This document shows positions 34,030 to 43,659 of a DNA stretch of 64,000 nucleotides, one piece after another. Positions within the stretch are counted from its first letter, which is position 1. Each line of letters begins with the position of its first letter. The notes under the pieces are model-generated. The model saw nothing but the letters and a program-made list of their open reading frames with translations. It did not search any database and was not told the DNA's origin. Location: the NCBI GenBank assembly GCA_949987705.1, contig OX465281.1, positions 1,900,001-1,964,000 on the forward strand, written 5' to 3'. The position numbers were made by a program, and so were the translations under genes. The DNA comes from Thereva unica. Its lineage: Eukaryota > Arthropoda > Insecta > Diptera > Therevidae.

Positions 34030-35504
34030 GGAAAAAGTGAAAACTGCGCTCGCAGAAAACCTGACGTTAGCAATTGCAGTGAGATTTCCGTGCTCCCGTC
34101 CGTATGCGTGCAGCGTGTATTTTGGTTTCTTGATTCCTGCAGTGCAAAAGTCGGGACTTGTGTTGTGTCGAAAGGAGCTCCGGAAACCGGCTTCTGAGGT
34201 GTTTTGGAACGGAAAAGTAATCACCTTTCGACGAGTTCTTAATCACGGGAAAAAGATTCGCTGTGCGCCCGGAATCGGAGAAATACTGTCCGACAAGGCA
34301 TTTTTCAGGTGGTGCAGTTGTGTGTGCGAAAAGTGAAGCAAAACTGAAAATTGCGGTTTTTGGAAAAAATACAAAAAAAAATAAGTGAAAAGTGATTTCG
34401 AGATTTTTACGGCGAGAAATTAGGCTGCCGCGTCGTGAAAGTGATCCTGCGAGTGGAAAGGACTCGGCTGTGTGGTGTGCTGCAAGTGTGGAATGCAACG
34501 TGGTGCGTTCTGCGTGCGGTCAAGGTGAAGTGACTGGCTCTGACCTACCCCATTCCAGTCCATGTACGCTCTGCATGCCTCGGCGTTTCGCCAGAATTTA
34601 TCGCGTTTTATATCATCGGCAAATAAGAGATAAAAAGTGAAAGTTTCGCAGCCATTTCGCCGCAATTTCGCGTGTGCGTTTTGAGAAGAAAAAGAAATCC
34701 GAAAATTGCATCCTCCTCCCGGCCATTTTTACGGGGAGTGCAGGTGGCCCCCGAGTGCAAGTTGAAAATATTTTTAATTTAGACAAGGGCACGCCGCACA
34801 CAAAAGCGTCGCAATCAGTGCTGCCAGTGCTAACAAAAGTTACTAAACGTTTTTTTTTATTTATTTAGAAAGTGATTGGTGTCCCAAAAAAAATTATAAT
34901 CCATGAGTGAAATTTACCGTTTTTAAGTGATTTTGTAAAATTCGAAAAACCGCGAACGTTCGCAGGATTTTTCCTCGTTCTCAAACAATTTCCACAGCCC
35001 CGAGTCCTTTACTGCAGACGCATGCATCCGTGTTGCGTTTAGGTGCTCTTTACACAAATTCCACAGATTCCACAGTTACTCAAAAAAGTTGTGATTGTTG
35101 CGTCTCCCTCTGGCACCCTGCCGCTGCCACTGACCGAACATCATCGGCCCCTTTCGCTCGCACACACGGGGCTTGCATATTCATTAACAATCGCGCACAC
35201 TGGCCAGAGAGAGAGTGAAGGTGTGTGGGCTGTCAAAATTCAAGGGTAAACACTGAACAGTTCTCGGCCAGGTTTACTGCCTTTTTTTTGGATTCTTTTT
35301 GTTGATGGTGTGTGGAAAGTGGATACAATTTTATTAATACATCGATACACATGCATCAGTGAGGATTTGGAGTGTGTGTGGCGTTTTCTTGGTTAAAATT
35401 TTACACTGGATACTTTTTTCGGGGGGTGCTTTGGATGTGGTCGTTTGACAGAACTTGGATTTCTGAAGAAGGTGCTGTCAGAGGAAGCCGAGAACTATTC
35501 AAAG
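34030..35504 (+). other. Putative long 5' leader exon ending in a splice donor
   Basis: The + strand has many AAAAGTGAAA/AAGTGA-type words (for example near 34035, 34328, 34383, 34436, 34635 and 34866), a texture common in fly 5' leaders. It ends at AAAG|GTGAAT (donor at 35505), after which the sequence turns sharply AT-rich. A frame starting at 35435 (MWSFDRTWISEEGAVRG) is open at the donor. If the locus is EcR, this could be an upstream noncoding or alternative first exon. No EcR-A-specific motif was recognised. Confidence 0.3.
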
Positions 35505-35505
35505 G

Positions 35506-36840
35506 TGAATAATTATTTTGAAATGTTTTTTGTGTTTATTTTTATTTTTGTTGTTGTTACGTTCTCGGTAATATTGAAATTGGTAACACGTTCTAATTCG
35601 AGTTCGGAGTTTGTATTTTTGTTGCTGCACGTTTTTTCCGTGCCGCTGAGTCTATTTGTAATTAGGTACGAGTACGAGCTCAGGTGGAGCGGACATTGAA
35701 AGCGTTTTATTCTTACATGGAATTCTGGGGCTTATCTGTTTCTTCTTTAAAACCTTGGAGTTACCGAGCTTCTTAATCATGAAATTATTTTGACGATTTG
35801 AGGGTAATTTGAAGAGAAGAAAGTTTTTCTTGAACCACTTCCAGTTTCTTCTTTGTTTCTAAAGAACTGAAAAAAATTATACTAAAATCAAATCAAATAG
35901 CACGCTTCTATACCAAACACCTTTAGTTTGATGATGATAATCAGCCTGACTCCGCAGAAGACAAGCTCTCCGCCTACCTCGGTTTCGGGGGGTGGCTATC
36001 GCCTTCATTTCGCCAAACGTTTCTATTGATTTCTTTTAGCTCTAATTATATTGTTTTCTTCCATCATATCATTATAGGCCTCCTTTTGAAATCCTCCATT
36101 TTGGGGATTTCATTGAATTGAAATTGTGACGGACGTCATAGGATGTGGCTGATCCCTACCCACTTACGGCTTTTGATGTCTTTTGCTACACAGGTTTTTT
36201 TCCAGCAAAAAGAATACTAACTATCCATGTCCAAAATAATTTGCCTAAACGAACTAAAACACATGTAAAGAACACCTAAATATATATTTCATTGTAGGTT
36301 TGGTTTCTTTCCATGTCACGTCTTAGCATATAAGGAAGGATTGAGTTGAGCCAACTCTAAAACAGTAAATATTAATCAGAATTTTTAATATCTCAAAGGA
36401 GGATTATCTCGGTTGATGTTTATGATTAAAATCAAGAATAAGAATGTTGACGAATCTAAGCCTTTTAAATTTTGTTGTATGCGAACGGACGAAGTGAAAA
36501 CTGTATACCATACTAATGAGTCCAGTTTTTCAGATCAAAGAGGCATGGACTTTGGAAGTAGCTGATGAAATTTCTCTCGACAGCTTTGGAGGAAAAGTAC
36601 TACCTACAATGTTTAGAAGTGGCTGTGAAAATGGTCTTTAGTGGCCGTGTAGAACAGAAAGAACAGAACTGAAATTCACACAAGCAACTGCAATCGAAAT
36701 CGATCAGTCTAATAACGCCATAGGCGTGCACGAAATGGGGGGGGGGGGGTATTTTAGGTCTGCAAACATCGTCCGAAATAAGCTCATTCTCTAAAGTTTC
36801 GCATTGAGCGAGATATCGCCCAATTAAACAAGTACAATAA
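35506..36840. other. AT-rich, no recognisable gene
   Basis: Intron-like or old intergenic sequence. A run of 13 G occurs at 36737-36749. No coding motif is visible until the LINE piece that starts near 36850. Confidence 0.35.
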
Positions 36841-36849
36841 GTACGGACA

Positions 36850-37536
36850 TGTATATTTTGAGTTTATTCCGTCTACTGACATGACAGGAAGAAGTTTGGC
36901 TAATCTTATAAGTGGTTTAAAGAAGAACAGACTGCCGGCATGTAGTTGGCCAAGAAAACGACGGTACACCGGCATTGAGCGAACTGTTTCTAGGTGCTCA
37001 AGTGTGCTTACGTGGAAAATGTTACAACGGAAAGTAAAGGGAAGTGTCCGGCGTGATAAAAGGCAGCAGATAAAAGAGCTCGCAGAAAAAGCGGAATACG
37101 GGACAATAACAGGCAACAGTAAGGTGTTGTACCAAATTTCTAATCAGTTCTCGGGAAAACACTACTAAAAAGTATATGCTGTAGAGTGCGGATGGAAGGC
37201 TGCTGCGCAGAGAAGAGGAACCTCAGGAAAACAGTAACAATGTACAGCCAATAAAAATAGACACTCGTGCCGCTTCCAAGACAGAAACCGCAATTCATGT
37301 AATGGCTAATGGTAAAGCAGCTGGAAAAGTTGGCATCCCGCCAGAAATTTTGAAAGCCGAGTGCAGCCTCATAGTAGATGCGCTTCAGCCAATCCTGGAA
37401 ATAGCATGGAACAACTGTATCTTTCCGGAGGATTGGACGGAAGGTATAGTCAAAATGCCCCAAATGGAGACCTTACAATATGTGACAACTGGAGAGGCAT
37501 CTGTTTATTAGCTACTGTGAGCAAAATTTCGTCCTA
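36850..37536 (+). pseudogene. Decayed LINE (family B), part 1, interrupted by a mariner insertion
   Basis: The frames contain RRDKRQQIKELAEKAEYG, a linker region upstream of RT. Then MANGKAAGKVGIPPEILKAE and, in another frame, DNWRGICLLATVSKIS appear, the RT block where intact relatives read NWRGI.LLS...KI. The piece is cut exactly at the TA target of the mariner element, and the RT resumes at 38118. Confidence 0.7.
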
Positions 37537-37538
37537 TA

Positions 37539-38115
37539 CGAGGTGTGGCTATTAAATAACGAGACTGACGCTGTAAAACATTTTATTTTTATTTCATACA
37601 TTTTTACTTGTTATCACCTTCAATATACACCCCTCCTCTATCCCTACAACGGCTCCATGCGAATCTTCCATTGTTCAAAACAATGCTGGAAGTCTTTTTC
37701 TGTCAGTTCCTTCAGGACGCGTGCCGGTTTCTCTTTCACAGCTTCAACAGACTCAAATCTTGTTCCTTTTAATGCAGATTTCACCTTAGGAAACAGATAG
37801 AAGTCGCACGGCGCAAGATCCGGCGAATAAGGCGGATGGTCTAACACTGGGATGCTGAATTTGGCTAGAAACCTCTTAACAGACAATGCGGAATGTGTTG
37901 CGACAATGCGTTGCTCTACTGTTACACTTAACATTTTTCCGGCGAAACAAAAAAACAACTCTAATGCGAACGAAGGCTACGGCTGTACTGATTTGTTTAC
38001 AGAAGCGAGAGGCACTACATTCGAAAGAGAAGGCTTCACGATAACAGCTGGCGTTTGGCGCATGCGCACTTCTTCTGTAGCAGCGTCAGTCTCGTTATTT
38101 AATAGCCACACCTCG
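37539..38115 (-). mobile_element. 577-bp mariner deletion derivative with perfect 35-bp terminal repeats
   Basis: Both ends carry CGAGGTGTGGCTATTAAATA and 15 further identical bases, inverted, with TA duplicated at 37537-37538 and 38116-38117. On the minus strand the frame 37958-37644 starts with residues typical of a mariner N-terminus (MLSVTVEQRI). It jumps in frame to the last third of the transposase, with PPYSPDLAPCDFYLFPK holding the third catalytic Asp. The first two catalytic Asp residues are deleted, so it is non-autonomous. Perfect terminal repeats suggest a fairly recent insertion. Confidence 0.92.
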
Positions 38116-38117
38116 TA

Positions 38118-39085
38118 TATTACTATCTAGGATAAGAGAGGCACTAGATCGAACGCTTAGAAGGCAGCAGGTTGAATTCAGAAAAGGCCGCTTATGCTTA
38201 GATCATATTAACACCTTGGGAATCATAGTCAAGCAGTCTACTGAATTACGATCCCCTTTTACCTTGCTTTCGTAGATTATGAGAAAGAGTTTGTCTCAGT
38301 TTATATGTGCTTTATATGGCAGGCACGACGGCAACGGGGATTACCTGACAAAATAATAGAATTAATAAAAGTTTTATACAACTCTAAACAGAGCTCTTCA
38401 CAATGGAGAGTTACCCGACAGCTTTGAAGCGAGCTCAGGAGTACGACAAGGATGTCTACTTTCACCACTACTATTTCTCATAGTAATAAATTACATCCTT
38501 GTCAGCGCACAATTGGCATACAACGGGGTTTTCTAGACCGTCCTAAGGATATCGACTACGCGGATGATATCTGTTTGCTGTCCCGCAGACAACAGGACCT
38601 CAAAAATATGTTAAACAATTTGCCAGCAGAGAGTAAGTTCAGCAGGCTTAAGGCTAAATCCGAATTAAACCGAAGAAATCGGATGAATGCAAACACCCTA
38701 GAACGCACAGCGCTGAATAATCGTGATATGGAACTGGTAGATGAATTCTGTTACCTCGGTGGCATTATTACCGAAAATGGCGGGGCAGAAGTAGAGGACA
38801 GTTCCAGAATAAATAAAGCACGAAGCGCATATATATGCCTGTTTCAAACCTTCCGAAGCGAAAACGAAAATCTAGCCAAACATTCCTCCTTGATTGGAAT
38901 CTGTAAGGAACCCATTGTTTTGGAAGACATAGAACAATGTGGAGGATAACTCTATTATCAGATTCAGAGGTCGGAACAGCTTGGAGATCCTGGTCGGAGC
39001 TGAGAGCTGTCGCGCAAAACACAGTCCGCAGGAGGGCAACTGTTTCCGCCCTATGTCCCATGAGAGATTAAAGGAGCGTTCAGTA
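38118..39085 (+). pseudogene. Decayed LINE (family B), part 2: RT to C-terminus
   Basis: Right after the mariner element the RT resumes with RIREALDRTLRRQQVEFRKG and LCLDHINTLGIIVKQ. The frame 38452-38949 contains DYADDICLLSRRQQDL (catalytic box at 38557-38568) and DEFCYLGGIITENGG. A C-terminal piece reading ELRAVAQNTV and VSALCPMRD (stop) ends near 39070. Frameshifts are frequent. The same C-terminus is found inverted at 61755-61850 with its own simple-repeat tail. Confidence 0.75.
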
Positions 39086-39089
39086 CGTA

Positions 39090-39620
39090 CAGCGCAGAAG
39101 GCATACCAAATGTTGAGTACGAACGACTTCATAATAGCCTTGTTTATCTTGGAGAAGGCCATGAGCTATACGATAATCCTTTTGGCAGTCGACTGTGACT
39201 TGATACAAGCGTTTCATGACATTAATGTATGACCTATCTCCAAACGCATTGGAAATAACACAGACGATGAGTTCAAATCTGTTTTTGAGGCAGCTTCTGA
39301 GGTATCTTTGGACTTAGCAAGAATACAAGTGAATCGCATTAATGCTGAATTCTCCAATGATCAAAACCACTACAAAATCAGCCTTCTAAATGCTGCAATC
39401 ATCGGAAAAACTACTGCTTTATCAAGCATTGTCCCCCAAAACTATGTCTTGTACTAACACAGAGATTGACGAGGGCTTTGCAAAATATGCAGAAGTTAGA
39501 CCAGAAACGAATGCAGATATTGTCGAAGCTGACTGTAAAAAGTGGCGAGAAGTGTGACGCTCTGATAACAGCAGTGTTAATGAGGACTTAGTTAAGTTAG
39601 TCGTAAGAAATTAGAAGGCA
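39090..39620. other. No recognisable feature
   Basis: Short AT-rich interval between the family B LINE and the MITE. It may include the LINE 3' UTR. No coding motif is visible. Confidence 0.35.
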
Positions 39621-39625
39621 ATAGC

Positions 39626-39963
39626 CAGGGGTCGTATTTGGTTTCTCGAGTCGATTGATCGACTCGACAAAAAAAGCTTCTCGATTTTCTTTAAGTTTCA
39701 TATTTGGTTTCACGACCAAATCGACAGCTAAACGCAGCCATACAAAACCATCAAATTGGGTGGTATTACTTCAAGACAGCAAACCACGTATATTTAATTA
39801 AAATAGAAATTGTTAAAAGTTTATTGAATGCATAAATTGAGCTTTTTAATAATCGTGAAACGTCTTTATCGACACATAAAGAGACGATATCGTGACGCCA
39901 AATGCCAATTTTTATTTATCGACAGACGACAATGTCGACTCGAGAAACCAAATACGGCCCCAG
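39626..39963. mobile_element. ~335-bp MITE with CGTATTTGGTTTCTCGAGTC terminal repeats
   Basis: The left end is CAGGGGTCGTATTTGGTTTC followed by TCGAGTCGA. The inverse complement of the right end is CTGGGGCCGTATTTGGTTTC followed by TCGAGTCGA, giving about 27 bp of terminal inverted repeat with few mismatches. TCGAG/CGACT words recur inside both ends. I could not fix the target duplication, so the superfamily is open. It has no coding capacity. Confidence 0.7.
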
Positions 39964-39969
39964 GAACAA

Positions 39970-42960
39970 AAGGGCTTGTCGAAAAATGCTGGAAGAAGCC
40001 AAGACCAGTAATAGGTCGTAGTGCTAAAGATGATGACGATACGCACAGGCTGTGTATTGCCATCATTGATCCGTACGCATTTAGTTTAGTTCTAGTTTAT
40101 TTTTAAACGAATCTACCGTCTCTACGACCTCTGTTAGTGCCGCACTACAACGAGGTTCAGAGCTTCGTTGTTTGGTGCAGCCTTAACAATTTTGAGTAAC
40201 ACTAACAACTCTTGAGGCAAACTACTGAGCCTACTCATATGAGGCAAAAGGACTGTTATGAGTACAATAACTTCAAGTTGTGGCTGATCACCTCACTAAA
40301 AGAGCAAATATGTCGGGCTTTTATCTCTAAAGAATTTGGTTACGACATTTTTGTGAAGATCGCCTTTGAGGAGATCGGCGAAGATTGGCTGCTTTCTACA
40401 TATAGCACAGAAATCCTTCCTCACCCAAACTGGTTATCCCTTTTTCGTGGTGATAATTCATTGCAAAGCAAGATATCAACGCAAGATCACCTGCAAAACG
40501 ACAAGATCGATCTGGTCAAGTAAGCCTACTACTGCTTACCCTACTTTAGCATTTTGTCAATGAAATCCGACTCTGAGCTGTTGTTAATGTGAGAAACTTT
40601 CAGCACGAAACAATACCGTCCGCCTTGACCATTATCTCCAGTTCGACACAAATAAACAATAAACAACGCGCTGCGCTCCGCCAATAACTCACGCTGCTAC
40701 TACCATCGCCGCCAGATGTTGGCGCTTGCTGCTGCTACTACTCAGATTCAATGCAGCCGACTCCAGGCGTTTTCCTTCGGTTTTTTCTCCGTTTTCCAAT
40801 CTTGCTTTTTTCCAGTCGTTTTCTTTATTAATTTTTTTCTAGCCAACACGGGGCTGGTTATTTTGAAATTTGAGACAATCACGATCGATATACGAAAGTC
40901 GAGATTTTCGTTTTTCTCTGTTGATATGAAATTCCGAGATTTCACTCCGCTGATGACTCTTTCACTTCGGAGCAGCAAAAAAGTGGGAAAACAAGAAAAA
41001 TCTGGAGTTCATTAATAGGAGACAACAGCTGTGGCGCGGTGTGGTCGTATTCCGAGGCTGTTTCACGTTTTTCAGTAGTTCGGCCGTTTTGTAGAATGGC
41101 TGCTGTTGCACTGATCATTTTCGGGAAGAAACCAGGACTTTGAAAAACTTATTAACAATAATTATGAAATCACATTTTCTAAAGCTGCCAGCATCTGCAT
41201 CTACCTGGGCATTTTAGTGTATGAGTGTCACATGCGTTTCAACCTGACGAACTCTATTTTCATATACTCCCCCTACATTTCACTCTCGTCAACTCTTATC
41301 CTTCAACCGATTAAACAAAAAAATAAAAAATATGGCTGTTCTATATTTAGACGAACCTTAAACAAAACGGAAATCGACTTTATTCCTGTCCGAGCATTAA
41401 AAATCGAAGTCGAAAGTTTTCTCTGACGGGGCATCAAAAACCCATCGAACCCGTCGTCGCCTTCTTTTTGCTCCGTCCGCCTCGAATTACACAACTCGAT
41501 ATATAGCATACAAAACATGGGTGTCCTAAATATGGTCTCGGTTCTTGCCGCAATCGTTGAATTTCGCTAATGTGACTAATTACTCCGGTCAATGGAGAGC
41601 GGATCAAAAAGAAACAAGAAGACGACAAAAAAGTGTCGAAAATTGTCGAAATCGTTTTGACGAACTCAGCGCATTTACTGACGGGCGGGCGACTTATGAC
41701 GACCGTTGGTAGATCAAATGAAATTTTCGCGAATCTCAGGTGCATTTCAAAACTCTTACTAATAATCCATTTTCGGATTGATTTACTTAAACGGTAGACG
41801 TGATTATTAAATGGAGAGAGAGAATGGTCTATAGAACATCAGCTATATGTATTGGCGGCGACGACGGCGGCTGGCGGCTATCAGGTTACGTGAGTTTTTT
41901 CATCGGGTTTTCACCTTTGTTCTGGGAATTTATATTTTGCAAGTGGAGAGTTTTGACCTAGATTTGTTTTTGGCTGGGCATGGAAATGTGTAAAACGAAG
42001 CGAGTTCAAGGTTGGCGTAAGGGTGTTTAAACCCGTAGTTCTTGGAATAATTATACGGGTGCAATTTAGTGGTGGATGAGATCTTTCGAGGATTTTAATG
42101 ATGTTACTTTGGATTTTGAATGGTCGTTCGGCGGCCAGTGCTCTTCGTAAATCTTGACCTGAGACATATCTTTTGGGTATCTCCTCCGATAATTGTTCAT
42201 TTAAGAGCTGGACTATTAAGCAACCTTTAATAGTTCTAGGATTTATTTGCACACTTCTTTAGGCGTTAATCATGCTTTAGGAATGTGGCTAAACCTGCTT
42301 TCCACTAGAGCAGAACCACCACCTACAAAGAAGCTGTTCTGAGGTGTCTGTTTCTACGTGATAGCGTCTAAAGGTGTCGCTATTACTTTTATCCTTGCTC
42401 ATAACCTGAAGAAGAGAGCAGACCTTAGAGTTTCTTTTATGTGATTACTGATTGTCGTTCTCGAACGCTAGACCTGGTTCAGGTAAACTTTTCTGGATAT
42501 AATAAATTCTACCATGTCCACTATGAGACTGATAAATGCCTACAGACTATCAGTCATGGGAGACTGAAGCCACGGTTATCCAAGTCAAAATCATGTATCT
42601 CTTGTCAAAAGTCGAAGGTAATCTGTCATATGACAAGAGAACGTGGTATTTTCAATGGAAGATTTTAAAACCTCCACATGGATATAGTCGGCGGATGTAC
42701 ATAGGAGGAGGTTCATTAGAGTAAAAACACACCAGCTACAAAAAAAATCAAAATACAGGGTAGACCTGGAAAAGGACATGACCTAGACCGTCCTTGTGTA
42801 TGGATAAACAGTATAGGGCCAGTAGGAAAGTGCTAAGTGCTAGTTCTAAGACTAGTAGAATAACTAGTTTCTAAGAAAGGAGTAGTAGTTTTCAGTTGGA
42901 TACTTCTTATATGAAAACAACCCACTACTTTTGTACAGCGTTGTTCTACGATGGAGTGCT
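39970..42960. other. No gene; GC-richer block about 40.1-41.9 kb
   Basis: Frames at 40212-40523 (+) and 41911-42252 (-) are the longest and have no motif I know. The 40.6-41.9 kb part looks non-repetitive. From 42.2 to 42.96 kb the sequence is AT-richer and may be an old repeat. Confidence 0.35.
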
Positions 42961-42980
42961 GCATTACTTCGAAATATTTC

Positions 42981-43303
42981 GAGAACTAATTCATTTTGAA
43001 CTTCTCGGAGAACTAATTCATATTGAACTTCTCGGAAGACTCATTTTTTTAAAGTTCTCACAGAACTAATTCTTTCAGAAGTTCTCGAAGAACTAATTCA
43101 TTTTAAACTTTTCCGAGAACTAATCCTTTTTGAAGTTCTCGGAGAACTAATTCTTTTTGAAGTTCTTGGAGAACTAGCTTATTTTGAACTTCTCCAAGAA
43201 CTAATTCTTTTTTAAGTTCTTGAAGAACTAACTTATTTTCAACAAACTAAAGAACTAATTCCGTTTGAATTTCTCGGAGAACGAATTCATTTTGAACTAA
43301 CCA
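42981..43303. repeat. 27-bp minisatellite, about 12 units
   Basis: Units of the form GAGAACTAATTC-ATTTTGAA-CTTCTCG repeat with a 27-bp period from 42981, with point variation and small indels between units. Where one unit meets the next, CTTCTCG|GAGAACTA makes an imperfect palindrome of GTTCTC and GAGAAC half-sites, so the array is a chain of short inverted repeats. No coding content. Confidence 0.85.
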
Positions 43304-43478
43304 AACTACTTACTAACTGAAAAACAAAGTCTTTAGAAAAATCTTGCGGTTTTACCACTGATATGGTGATTCGAACTAGCTCCTCTCAGGATCATTTTGG
43401 CACCAGTGCTGGAACTAGTCAATTTCCCACTAGTCCCAAAATGATTATTAAAGTTTAAGTAACTCCCATATTGTAAAA

Positions 43479-43642
43479 ACAGTCACAAGTCACAACGCAG
43501 TCACAAGGGCGTGGTGAGTCTCAAGTTGAAGGCCTATACTAAATGAAAACTTTCGTAGAAGAGAAGTAGATGCAACTTTTGTTAAAATTGACGTAGAAAC
43601 CAAAATAAGAAGTTCATAACAAAGGCTTGTGACTTGTGACTG
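43479..43642. mobile_element. MITE with CAGTCACAAGTCACAA terminal repeats, copy 2 (short)
   Basis: CAGTCACAAGTCACAAC starts at 43480, and the inverse complement of CAGTCACAAGTCACAAGCC ends at 43642. Outside the right end, ATATTTTAAATT also matches the outer flank of copy 1, so the conserved region is slightly longer. At about 165 bp it is a shorter relative of the 25.4-kb copy. Confidence 0.65.
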
Positions 43643-43659
43643 GTCACAATTTTAAAATA

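Noticed and set aside
40212..40523. Possible EcR-A-specific exon because of an EDWLLSTYS motif
   Set aside because: Surrounding residues do not match EcR-A as I remember it, and no donor fits the frame.
42981..43303. Heat-shock-element array
   Set aside because: GAA and TTC triplets do not have the 2-base spacing of heat-shock elements in most units.
43360..43440. B-box-like GTTCGAATC on the minus strand suggesting a tRNA
   Set aside because: No acceptor or anticodon stem can be formed and no convincing A box is present.
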